Source of the DNA: Coniferiporia sulphurascens
Lineage: Eukaryota > Basidiomycota > Agaricomycetes > Hymenochaetales > Hymenochaetaceae
Assembly: GCA_002794785.1 (NCBI GenBank)
Contig: NBBA01000003.1
Span: 992,001-1,056,000, forward strand
Reading direction: 5' to 3'
DNA: 64,000 bases
The notes under the pieces are model-generated. The model was not told the DNA's origin. It did no database searches and saw only the letters and a program-made list of their open reading frames with translations. The position numbers and the translations under genes were made by a program. Positions 48,901 to 60,100 of this stretch are shown one piece after another (position 1 is the stretch's first letter; the number at the start of each line of letters is the position of its first letter).

Positions 48901-51838
48901 GTGAGAACAGTCATGAAGGCTCTTAAGGCACCGGTGCGTTCGGATTTTCTTTCTTAGCAAATATTGCATTAAACAGTACTCCTGAAGCTTCCTAGACATA
49001 TGTATGATTTCGCGTTGGATTGGGCCATGAAAATGGGGAACTCTCAGTTCTGGAGGACTCAACGGAAGTCCTCGCTAAAGTACGACAATCCCAAGGAAGC
49101 GGCTGTTGCAGCTGCTCGGAAAGGCGCGAGAGGATCCATTCGCATAACCCCCAAGTCGGAAGAGTCAGTGTGCAATGCAATTGTCCAGATGTCACCGAGC
49201 CTGCTGCTAAATAAAAACACAGGGATGAGATCCAACTGAGCAAGCTGGGACAACTTGGCATGTCTGCGCCAGAAGAAGCAAAGCTTATCACGCTGAGGGA
49301 TTACATTGCGAAGTCTGCCGATGCTGTGAACAGGTGAGTATTTTCTTAGCACGAAATAACGACTGTCCTAAAGGGAACGCATACCAGTCTACGATCACGA
49401 CTTAAACTGGATAGTGAATCAGAGGCACTTCAATCTATTGGACACGTTGAATTGCAAAAACTTGGTGTCGTCCCTCAGACAGTGTTCTTAGGGTCTCGTA
49501 GTGGTCAAGCCAGTCAAAGCGAGCCAATACGTCGTGTTTCGGGAGGGTACAACCTTTCCCGCGTCTCAAGCCATGACACCGGAGCTCCGTTTGAGGATTT
49601 ACGTCGTCGCTTAGCCACCATTAACGGCTCCAGCTCGTCATTAAATTCAGTGCCCGGTCGAGAACGCGCTAGTCCCTTGCCTCAGAAATTTCCGTTAATT
49701 TCAGAATTGCCTCCGACGGTCCCCATGAGGCCGGGGAGTCCGACAGAATCCATCGTTTCAACATCAAACTCCGTGTCTATGCGTCCTCGCTTCAATGTCG
49801 GTTCGTTTGATGGGGCTAAGGCCGCACCAGCCATTGGATCCGTGAGGACAACTGCTGTGGGTCTTCTTGAGGCGCCCGGAAGGATGATCGTCGACGGAGA
49901 ACCTGAACGCTCTGAATTGACTTCCCCCGTGTCGTTAGCATACACTGTTCGTGGAATGCGTAGTCCAATCCCATCCTCCGGACAAGAAGGTTCGTGTTGA
50001 AGCTACCGCTTGGTTGATGGTGCTAACAGTATCTAGACGGCCAAGATAATGCGCTCAATGCATATTTGGAACATGTTTACACTGATTTGAACCGAGAGAC
50101 GCAATATGATTTTGGCCCGCGAGTTCATGAAGGTCCAGTGCGCAGGCGTAACGCAACTCGACAGAACTTTTCCCTGCGAGATACCAAACGCCGAAATCTC
50201 GAGGCGATGCTCGTTTCGCATCTCAGCTCGCATACTGAAGCCGTCAACGGCATAGCAGTTTCCCCGGACCATCTTTTCTTTGTCTCGTGCTCCGACGACA
50301 AAACCGTTAAAGTCTGGGATACCGCGCGGCTGGAACGTAATGTGACGAGCAAACCGCGACACACGTACGGACAGCACCATGCACGAGTAAAATGTGTCTG
50401 TATGCTCGAAGGTCATCATTCGTTTGCGAGCGCTGCTGAGGACGGAAGTCTTCATGTTGTCCGCGTACATGTCAATCAATCTGGCTCTCTTCCAAAATAC
50501 AATAAATTGCAAGTTATTCGGGAACATCGGATGGACAGGCCTGGTGAATACGTCCGATGCATGACACATTACAATTCTGGTTAGTCCTCTCTTTCGCACT
50601 TTCCGCAGTTTACAAACTAAATCCAATATTATGCATAGACTCCGCTTCGAACTTGGTGTACGCCACGAATCACTCGACGATAGTCGTCCTTGAGTTGCGC
50701 ACAATGCGGCTATTACAGACAATGGAGAACCCTCGCCACTTCGGTCCCATAGTCTCGCTATGCCTTGATCGCAAGCGGACTTGGTTGGTGACTGCTGCAT
50801 TTACTGGTGTTCTGTCGCTCTGGGACCTACGATTTGGGCTGCTGTTAAGAACATGGAGCGTTGGAGGGTCATCAAAAAATCGACAAGTCCGGATCCGTCA
50901 ATGTGTCCTCCATCCATCAAAGGGACGAGGGCGGTGGGTTATGGTGGCATTAGACGGCGCCGATACGCTTCAAAACCATCCGAGCACTGTTCTGATTGAA
51001 GTCTGGGACGTGGAGAAGGCAACGCTTGTCGAACATTACGTATCGCAGGATTCGTCGGATGTGCTCGCTGCCGTGGAGTCGAGCCCCGCATCTGCATATG
51101 TGAAGCCGACTACGCCGAGATATACACCAGCCGAATCAAATCCATCTGCAGCAATCGCGGCTCTCGTTCGTGCACGCCAGCATGGCGGGGTGTCCCCTTC
51201 AGTGCTTTTAGACAGTCCTATGGACATAAACGAGGCCCTATCGGGCCCATCGCCGTCGATTACAGCCATGATGGCTGGTGTCGATTTTGGAGGGCATACG
51301 AGTGCCCCGCGGTCATTTGTCGACCTGTCTTTAGATATCGAGCGGCAGAGTGCGAACACGGATACAGGAAGGGTGGCAGGAAAGGCAGGCTACGTTCTCG
51401 TCGGCAGTGAGGATTGCAGTGTGAAACTGTTGGACTTGGAACACTTCGAGCATTCAGTCATACTGAGCGACCGCGATGATGGGCGTGAGGGAGTCGCCTT
51501 CAGGTAAGCTTCGTATGGCCTTGTTCTAGGCGGTGCTTACTTATATATAAAATTGCTATTCGCATGACAGCACCATTCCGTCTACTGGCGAAGGCCCAGC
51601 GCTCCACATCGAGTCGACTTCCCCGGAGGGCACAGTACATGCTGGCGCTGGCCAGCGCGCCGCGCTGATCACGGGACATCAGGCGTCTTTACTAAGGTCG
51701 CACCAGGATTGCGTGTGCGCCATTGCGTGCGTGGATGCACCTTTCCGCGGCGGTATTGTGACAGGCGATCGTGCCGGCGTCATCAAGGTCTGGCGTGTCG
51801 AGGGCCTGCCGGAGCACGCGGGGGGACTGTATACTTAA
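45965..51838 (+). CDS. VPS15: Vps15/PIK3R4 pseudokinase regulator of PI3-kinase Vps34
   Basis: Seventeen exons (45965-46062, 46123-46247, 46301-46421, 46476-46992, 47057-47482, 47536-47611, 47670-47887, 47939-48178, 48230-48533, 48592-48735, 48788-48933, 48988-49163, 49223-49333, 49388-49989, 50037-50579, 50639-51503, 51571-51838) give 1659 residues. MGNNHSSS is an N-myristoylation start, expected for Vps15. The kinase domain has HGDVKSENILV and an altered DFG as ITDFSSFKP. HEAT repeats follow (LRALDMLLTLSTYLTDEAKL, FFDSIVDVAACLGGRNLEEY), then a disordered linker and a WD40 propeller (VSCSDDKTVKVWDTARLE to DRAGVIKVWRVEG). Vps15 scaffolds Vps34 with Vps30/Beclin in endosomal sorting and autophagy. 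The exon at 47536-47611 is the least conserved and rests on splice phase. Confidence 0.94.
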
Positions 51839-52187
51839 TGTTGTGTAATTGTCAATCATAAGTAGGATAGTGGAGTCGTCCATGTATGCGTATATTCACT
51901 GTTTTTATAGACTAGCAGGACCTGCGGAACCTAATCTTTCACTTTCTAACCTTCATCCGCGGGCTTTTGTGTTGGGAAGAATTCGCCTAAGAGATATCTA
52001 GTGGACTTCCATGCGGCATGCCGACAAAAGCCACCTTCGCCTTATTTCCACTTGACGGCCGTGCGCTGGCAAGATCTAGCTGGCGTCTTATCTCGCCAAG
52101 AGGAAAGGTACTTAAATCTAGGTTGTGATCGTCGTACCAGTACTGACAATCCTCCTCAAGTCCGTACATTACCGGGCGCACCGAGCC
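51839..52187. other. Spacer between VPS15 and the CoA-binding gene
   Basis: It holds the VPS15 3' UTR and the promoter of the next gene, which is on the same strand. No gene seen. Confidence 0.5.
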
Positions 52188-52725
52188 ATGTCCCTCGAAC
52201 AGATCCAGCGTGAGTTCCTGTCCGCGCCACGTTTTGCGGTCGTCGGCGCGTCAAAGGACCAGACCAAGTACGGAACGAAGGTGCTGAAATGGTACCAAGC
52301 GCGCAATCTGGCCGTTACCCCCGTCCATCCTGTAAGTAGACCGCCTCTGCTATGGAAATGGAATCTAAAATTCGGACAACTGTCTTGCTAACTTACTAAC
52401 AGAAAGAGGCAGAGCTAGAAGGCCTCAAGACAGTCGTTTTCCCCGAGCTCCCATCGCCGACCGAGACGGCCGTCAGTATCATCACACCCCCCAAAGTGAG
52501 TACAGTGCGCGCTGGCCGCCGCGTCGGCTGAAACTAATGCATCTATCCCAACGTGTTGCGCAGGTTACTCTGGGTATCCTGAAGACTGCGAAAGAGCTCG
52601 GTGTCCCGACGCTGTGGCTGCAGCCCGGGGCAGAAGACGACAGCGTGCGCGCATACATCGAAGAGGCCGGATTGCAGGATCACGTCATCCTGGGTGGCCC
52701 GTGCATACTCGTCGAGGGCGAATGA
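52188..52725 (+). CDS. Small CoA-binding domain protein (YccU-like)
   Basis: Three exons (52188-52331, 52403-52495, 52564-52725) give 132 residues, a complete single Rossmann domain of the CoA_binding_2 type. FAVVGASKDQTKYGTKVLKW is the nucleotide loop. VTPVHP, TVVFPELPSPTETAVSIITP and PTLWLQPGAEDDSV are the following strands, and the chain ends ILGGPCILVEGE. Related domains occur in succinyl-CoA synthetase alpha chains and in free-standing bacterial proteins of unknown role, and they are widespread in fungi. The substrate is not known. The Met at 52188 is the first AUG in frame; the frame upstream is open but has no AUG. Confidence 0.85.
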
Positions 52726-53083
52726 CATCATCACTAGTCTGAGCAAGCTTTAACGTAATCAATTCGAATTCGTTCAAGTTGTACTACACCATGTACAATA
52801 GACCAAGTGTAACTGTTGACTGAAAAAGCCAGGATGGACGTGAGTTACAAAGAAAGAAAGAAAAAGAAAAGAAATCGGAAGGTAAAACCTGTGCAGTTAT
52901 AAAGACTAATCACCTGTCGCAACGGGATACATTACAGCGACAAATGACGACGGCGGGACGAAAGCAGTGCTAGGCATGAACATGATCACGAATACCCATT
53001 ACATCGAATATGAAAGAAAGGGAGGGAGAGTGCGGCAACTAGTGATACAGTCAGACGTGAAATGGAACTCTATGTGCAATCCA
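52726..53083. other. Convergent 3' intergenic interval
   Basis: It holds the 3' UTRs of the CoA-binding gene and the convergent PHD gene, with a purine-rich stretch at about 52850-52880. No gene seen. Confidence 0.5.
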
Positions 53084-55508
53084 CTATGATAATGCTGCGA
53101 CGCGTGCATGCCGCTCCTTCGATAACCCTTTCGTCGCACCCGGTCCGAAGCGTTCCTGAAAGCCGATCAATTCCTCCATAAGCTCCTCCATCATCTTTGT
53201 TGTCGAAGGGCGCGAGTCCACAAACATTCCAGATCGGAAGCTGAACGCAGATAACGCTCGCGGTGCGATAACGCTAGTACTGACACCAACACTGGCACCA
53301 GCATTAGCTGACTCCGGTGCGTTACTGGCTGCGCCAGGCCCCAAGCCCAAAACATCGGAAGCTGTGGATGTGGATTTCTCCTGAGCAGACGATTCCCCGG
53401 GCAGCGAGCTGACAGACGTCATGTCGGATTCAGCACCCGCACCGATGTCCCCCTTCCTTCCACCTTCTCCCATGCCTGCGTTCACGGGCATACACGTCTG
53501 CTGTTGCATAACCAAGGCGGTCTCAAGTGCAGCCTTCCGCCGTTCGCGATCAAGCGCCAGTGCTTGCTCCCGCCCGACCCACTCGACGAGCGCACGCACA
53601 CGCTTGTTCATATCTGCCACGCTCATACGCTTCGCGGGCCATTTCACTTTGACGCCACGCTCTGTGAGCGACTCCGTCGCACCTACCATCGCGTCCGCTG
53701 TCTGACCATCGGTACTTTCATTGGAAAGCAGGCTCGGACCAATATTCTCATCGGCCACCATGCTTGTCGAACGGATTTCATCGCAGAAGAAACTGGTCGC
53801 ACCGCGAATTTGCAAAGGTGGTGGGACTTCAGAGGGAAGGATAGACTGGAGGTGTGCAAGGTAGTCTGGGAGGCCCCACGTTGTGAACATTGGGAGCTGC
53901 ATGTTATTGTAGTATGCGCTGTGAGTATTTCGTGAGCCGGAGCCTGATGGACCGCCAGAGTTCCCAGAGCTATTAGCGTTCCGACGTGTGCCATGGTCGT
54001 GCGTTGTCGAGTTATGTTGGCTTTGTCCAAGTGCCGACTGAGGTGCGCGTCGACTCTGGGTATTAGAGCCAGATTTACCTCGATAAGTGTACTGATTTGG
54101 ATGCTTCTTAGTGGCTAACGACCCTTAAATCAACCGTCAGCCTCCGGCAACGCCATAGTAAAAGCGAGTCGGAGTTACAAACCTTCCTCGCCATCATCCA
54201 AAACAGAGGCGTCCTGCGCGATGGCACTCTTCCGACCTCCAGCGCGTCTGACGCGTGATTTTCCATGCACCGGGGGTGGAGGTGGCGGTAAAAGAGCCGT
54301 AGTGATTTCTGCAATCTTCTCCGGCTTTTCGGTACCCGATACTGTTGTGGCTACGCGTTCCGAAACAATAGAAGACGATCGCTTCCTCTTCGTAGACACA
54401 CTGGACGATGATGTCAAATACTGCTAGCACTTCAGCAAGGAAAGAACGCGTACGTGTCCTCATCCATTCGTTTTCGTTTCTTCCGCCCCCCGGAAACCGC
54501 ATCGGCAACATCTTCTACTACTTCTTCGGTTTCCGCAACACTCACAGCCCCGTCTTTGCTCACTACATCACCGTTAGGCGACACTTCTGCCGCTGCTGCC
54601 GTCGCGTCCAGAAGTTCCTGTATGCTTTCTTCGTAAGCCGCGTCGCGACTATTCATTGTGTTTCGCCTCTTTGCTGTTTTCAAGAAGTGAGTAGGGGAAT
54701 GTGAGCGGGAGTTGCGGGATTGGTGGGACGCGTGTAGGGACTTCTCAGAGCTCTGTCGTTGGCGCCTTTGCAGCTTCCTGGGATGTAGTTAGGAAAAAAT
54801 TACGGATTGTATGGAAGGATGTGACGCACTTTAACAACTCTACATGATTCTCTGGCTTGCACCGCTCGCAGTAGTAATCGCCAGGAGGCAGCTCGCTCTC
54901 CTGCGCGAAACCCATGCACGGACCATGCTGCCAGGCCATGCACAATTCACACTGAACCATAAAGTCGGCAGCGTCCCCGTCATCATCGGCTGAAAGAATA
55001 TACGGAACACCGTCAACGTGGTTGAAAATCGTTGTGGCCATCGTAACGTGCCTAGACCTTCACAGACACAGCGGGTAATTCCTGCGTCCTCTTCCGGAGC
55101 CTCTTCTCCAGCAGCGGGGACCTCTGTGTCCACTGCACTTGGGGGGATGAGCTCAATGGCATCTTCCACCTTGGTAGTGTGCTCCTTTCCTCTACGCTTG
55201 GTCCGCTTTGGGGCGGTGGGGGCGTGTACAACGTTGGTGGTAGATGCGACAGAAGGGTTCCTGCGGTGGCTCGTCGGCGGAGCAGCCTGGGATTCGTCTA
55301 CGTCGTCCTTGGTGCGTTTTGCACGGGCGGCAGTCGAGTTCGACAACGAGGACGCGACGGAGCGGACGGAGGAGTGGGCGTCAGGCTCTTTGGTGGGTGG
55401 AGGGAGGGAGGACGCGTCTGGGGATGGAGAGCCTGCGGATTTCGAGGTCGAGGTTGAGGAGTGAGCTGAGCGGCGGTTTGAGCGACGCGGTTCCTTAGCG
55501 GACGCCAT
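53084..55508 (-). CDS. PHD-finger chromatin protein (Cti6-like)
   Basis: Five exons (55508-55058, 54989-54830, 54777-54454, 54400-54183, 54114-53084) give 727 residues. The N-terminus is basic and Ser-rich (EPRRSNRRSAHSS). The PHD finger is built across an intron: TRCVCEADDDGDAADFMVQ continues to CELCMAWQHGPCMGF and YYCERCKPENH. This Cys/His spacing is that of PHD fingers that read methylated histone H3. RRNTMNSRDAAYEESIQELL after it is typical of Cti6, a subunit of the Rpd3L histone deacetylase complex. A disordered middle follows, then helical segments (MNKRVRALVEWVGREQALAL) and a C-terminal MMEELMEELIGFQERFG. Cti6 orthology is likely but not proven; a Set3-like PHD protein is the alternative. 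Confidence 0.8.
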
Positions 55509-55740
55509 CGAGGTTGCGGGCAGGGGGAGATGCAGCAGTCCCGCTAGTGAGGGATTGAGGTTTCCGGTTATAAGCACGTGACGGTGAGAACGATAACGCC
55601 CGCCCCGTCTGCCTGGCCCAGTACTACCCGGTCCGCCCAAGCTACGCGTACGTAATCAATGCAATCGCATAATCGAAGACACAAAGGACAACTGCAGTGC
55701 CTTGCACCTCTCAGCGACTCACTGGCAACAACAGCGCACA
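55509..55740. promoter_or_regulatory. Divergent promoter of the PHD gene and SNX3
   Basis: 232 bp lie between the two start codons, so the promoters are shared or adjacent. No specific site was identified. Confidence 0.5.
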
Positions 55741-56462
55741 ATGACGAGCGTTTCCCCTTTCGCGCGCAGTACAAGTCTCGATGATAACCGCCTCGCCTCT
55801 CGCGAGCAGACGGTAATTCGGCCTCGTTTTCTATGCTGCTCGCCGGTAGTCCTGATGCGCTACCCCCGTGCGCGTGCCCACAGATCGAAGAGATGTACTC
55901 AGTGCCCGAGAGCTTTCTAGAGATTGAAGTGCGAAATCCGCAGACGCATGGTGCGCGCATTTGCATTGCTTTTGAAAAACAGTTGTTTCTCATGTTCTGC
56001 AGGCTTCGGGCGGAAGATGTACACTGACTATGAGATCATCTGCAAGGTGCGCTCCGTTCTGTCCTACTGCGGCACATCTTAAAAGTACCTTCACCCATTT
56101 ATGCTATTGGTAATCCAGACAAACATACCTGCATTTAAGCTGCGGCACTCGCTCGTTAGGCGGCGCTACTCTGACTTTGAGGCGTTCCGTGATATCCTCG
56201 AGCGCGAGTCAACACGCGTAAACATCCCGCCGCTCCCGGGCAAAGTTTTCACGAACCGCTTCTCGGATGAGGTCATTGAGGCACGCCGCGAGGGCCTCGA
56301 ACGATTCCTCACAATTGTTGCTGGCCACCCGCTCCTCCAGGTCTGTCTCTATCATATCTTCCTTATGCAGGTGACTCACTCAAGGTGCTTGAGTAGACCG
56401 GGAGCAAAGTCTTGTGTGCATTCCTCCAGGATCCCGCATGGGACAAGGCTCAATGGGTCTGA
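55741..56462 (+). CDS. SNX3: Sorting nexin 3 (Grd19), PX-domain protein
   Basis: Five exons (55741-55812, 55884-55950, 56003-56046, 56119-56340, 56397-56462) give 156 residues, the usual length. After a short N-terminus ([17 protein letters not shown]) comes [16 protein letters not shown]. The PX domain then has [20 protein letters not shown], the PI3P-binding [14 protein letters not shown], and [20 protein letters not shown] with [13 protein letters not shown]. It ends [15 protein letters not shown]. Snx3 binds PI3P on early endosomes and works with retromer to return cargo to the Golgi. Its membrane lipid is made by the Vps34-Vps15 kinase, whose regulatory subunit gene lies about 10 kb to the left. 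Confidence 0.95.
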
Positions 56463-56805
56463 GCAGGTGAAGCGCTTCCCATATTGATCACCTGTTCACT
56501 GTGTCCCGGCCAAGTTCTCAATGCGGCGAGCTTCGAAAGGTGGCCATCGGGTCCGAAACTCATTATTCACGAGTAGCCGTCCGTCCTTCCAGTACAAATT
56601 GCTTATATTGTCCTGTATCATAGTGTCCTTTTTTTATGCTGTGCCTAAGTTCTATATTTCCCCCTCTTCCCACTTTTCGGTTGTAGTTACCCTAAACATG
56701 CTCTCATCCTTTTGTAAACGAATCGTGACCAAGTATCCTTCACGCTATGCAGTCGCTCGCGAGGCAACATCCTAAGAGCTTTAGTAAATAAATATAGACT
56801 TCAAA
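56463..56805. other. Convergent 3' intergenic interval
   Basis: It holds the 3' UTRs of SNX3 and COG3. No gene seen. Confidence 0.5.
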
Positions 56806-59800
56806 CTAGCAAAGCGACCTAAATAATGTCCGTATATCGTCAGGGGACGCAAATGTCCTCACACTACCTCCACTGTTTGATTCCTCCGTTGTCGGCATAA
56901 ACTCCGCCGCTTTGCAAAGCGAAATGTACACGTCCACGACACGCTCCTGCACATGCGCGAGCAACACCGAAACTGTTCCCCGACCACCAACCTTATCCTC
57001 ACTGCTCGCCTCGCCATCAACAAGGTACAGTCGCAGTCGTAATCCAATCGTCGGTACCTCACGCGCCAGGCCTTCGCGGAATGCTGCCTCGACCTCTAAC
57101 GCGGCGCTACGCGTGGGTGGTGAGGCCTTTGTGACCTGGAGGGGGGCGGAGGGGTGGACGCCATCTACTGTACGCATGAAAGTGTCTATTGGCCGTGTTG
57201 CCAGGCCCGCACAGAGACGGATGGCGGATTCACAGGCATGCTTAAGATCGCCATCGATGTCCTTTCGGGTATTTGGGTAATAAGATACGCTGAATACGAC
57301 GTTTATGAGATATGAAGGTATTTACCCCTCTCGCACCGACGTCGTCTTGAGCTTTTGACACGGATGATGTGAACGCGTACGTCACTAAGTTCGTCGTGCG
57401 CAACATATCTCTCAACGTATCTACGGCGGAAACCGAACACCGTTCGTCAATAAACTGGTGCCAAAGAAATGGGTTTAGCTATAGCTACCTGTGATGTGTC
57501 GGAATTCCGGCGGCCCGTCCGCATTGCCGGTTGCGAGGTTCATCGCGTTAACCATCTCCTTCAGCACGAGCAAATGTCTAATAAGAAATAGCTGTGCGTC
57601 AAGCTCTGCCATGGGCGTACTCCGCGTGGCTATCAGGTTCGCGGCAGGGGCGAGGCTCAAGCGACACAAACTAATGGCCTCCTGCGCAATATCGTCGAAT
57701 ATTGAGGGCTGAAATGATTGGACATTAATAAGGGAGGGGGTGAATACAGACGAGACACGCACCTGAACAAATTCATACAGCTGTGTTAAAACTACCATTG
57801 CTGTTTTCAACGTAGAATACCACGTGCCCCGTTTTTCGATTGAAGAGATCCTGGACAATGTGTTATCGTCCTCTCGTGTATTATCGGAAATACTCCGCTG
57901 TTGTAATCTATCTTCATTCGTAAGTGTAAACAAAGTAAGTTCGTAAAATGGATACTTTGCCAGGGCAAACAAACATACCTTCCAGTATCTTGGGGTAGTC
58001 TAAATCGTCTGGCTTTGGGACATAGTACCTAATTTCCGCCTGTAAAACAGTTTGTGCCTTGAAGAAAAGGCGGGTCTGTGCATCTTGAAGCACACTTTGC
58101 AGCATGTGACTAATGTGCAATTTGCCAAGGCTCTGCTGAGTGTCATGGCCCGGCAAGACATTCACATTATATGGCTCCTCATCGTCCGACGCAGATTCAG
58201 TCTCCGGGACATCGAGAACCATGAGCGCTTGTAGTACCCTGCATACATCGCAGAGCACCGACAGCCGAGGCTCATGAAGGATGCGAGGTCTGAGATCATC
58301 GTATTGGTAGTCGCACAGATTTTCCAAATATGCGCTAGGAAAATACAATTAGTGATATTAAGTTGGTCGTGGTCGGATAAACTACTTACTAAAGTGACTC
58401 CTTTCCTGAGTCGAAAAAGCACTTGTATATCGAGAACTCGTCCATGCAGAGCTGCTTTAAGTAGCTGCAGCCTGCCCTTGTCTAATTGTACAATGAAAAT
58501 AAGTTTTTGTACAAGGGATTGAGTACCCACCAGTTCCACCAAGTCAGCCCTGCTCGGATCTAGCCCTTTTATCTCCTCGCTCAGTCTGCCGACCAAGAGA
58601 AACTTCCGAGAGCTAAAATAAGCAGAATGGCACTCTGTTAAGAGGGACGAAAGCTCTTCATGGTGAGCCTGTACCCGTCTTTCTAGTTCGCCAAGCAGGG
58701 GTGCAACTTGTACCGCGACGGACTCAAACCTAGTATAAAGGAGATACATCTGCGCAGTTTGAGAAACCTCTCTGTCTGACATTCGTTTTGAGATATCGGT
58801 GGACAAAGCTTTAAGCGAGCCAACAAAGTACATCTTGATCAATGTCATTGCTCGCGTGAGGCACTGCTGGAAGCGAAGGAGATAGACCTCTGCTTCACGG
58901 TAATGTTGCTAAAGATGTTTCTCAGGAGCTATCCTTGTAGACACCTATTGAAAGACTCACATGGGCGCGAAGGAAGCCGATACAAATGTCGACACGTTCT
59001 ACCATGTCCAAGAAGTCCTCTTGAAGGACAAGTGATTCTCCAGGATGGTTGAGTATGCGTGTAGCACGCTCAAGTTCTTGAAAGTACTCCAGACGAGCGC
59101 CGGTGTCCTCGGTAAGTTTAATCAACCTATCCTACAACAAGCTGAGAACATCCGAGGCTTTGCGTACGCACAATGAAAGGAACGCACACGCTCGTCCAAA
59201 AGCTGCTCGCAAGCGGTCTTAAGGCTCTTGCCTCCTGCCTCTACGCTCCTCCAGTTGTCCAGCATTTCGTCTATCTCCTGCCGCACTTGGTCAACACTCC
59301 CTGCCAGATCTTCGCAGGTCTCTAGATGCCTTGTCACTGTCGCCAGATACTCGCGATAGCTTGCCTCTTGGCTATGTGCTACTGAACGCTCAATCATCGA
59401 AAACCAGTCATAGAATTCCTGGGTAGTTTGAACCGGACGGTCAGGGTGCATGTGCTTTAAAGCTTGGGTTTGCTGCTTCGCCACTAATATTGGTGTTCCT
59501 GGCCTAGTCGGAGATCCCTGCCTGTCGACCTTACGCCTGGAAAAAGGGGAGGACGTGCGAGACGGTGAATCGTCATCCGGTAGACTCTAAACGGGACAAA
59601 AGCTCTAATAGACACATGAACTGCCTGCGTTCCGACACACCTTCAAGGGCCAGGGCTTCTCCTCACATGCTTTTTGAACGGAAATTACACTCCTCATTTC
59701 CAGTTCCATGAGGGGAGCCTCCGTCTCCCATTCTTCAAGGGAAATGCCGACCTTTGGGTGAGGAGATGGGGTTGAAATGCCAGCTCGAACAGCTGGTCCT

Positions 59801-59820
59801 TTCAAGACTGTAGACGCCAT
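56806..59820 (-). CDS. COG3: Conserved oligomeric Golgi complex subunit 3 (Sec34)
   Basis: Ten exons (59820-59641, 59586-59188, 59131-58961, 58908-58531, 58481-58390, 58334-57979, 57911-57763, 57708-57489, 57420-57326, 57261-56806) join in phase to 831 residues. Characteristic stretches are QEFYDWFSMIERSVAHSQEA (the Sec34 N-terminal helix), YFQELERATRILNHPGES, VDICIGFLRAHQHYREAEVY, RFQQCLTRAMTLIKMYFV, the TRAGCSYLKQLCMDEFSIYK region, and LENLCDYQYDDLRPRILHE. COG tethers vesicles for retrograde traffic within the Golgi, and Cog3 is in its essential lobe A. The last exon (from DIDGDLKHACESAIR) is the least conserved part. The start at MASTVLKGP is the first AUG. Confidence 0.92.
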
Positions 59821-60100
59821 GAATGGAGTGGCCGATATTGGACGAGTCGTAGAAGATCAGGCCAATGTTCTGAAGTCAAGATTATTGAGAACCTTTGTAC
59901 AAGCCGTCGGGCGACGCATGCAGACTTGGACGCGTCGCGGCTTCACAATATTAATCATAGACGCGTGGTGCTACTTACCACTTAGATGCATGGCCACCTT
60001 CTTTATTCGGGTTGAGCACAGCCGTTAGAAAAGTTCAAACATCAAACTCTTTCCCCAGCAAATCTAACTACAGATAATACAACCCCCCCGCAGGGACTAC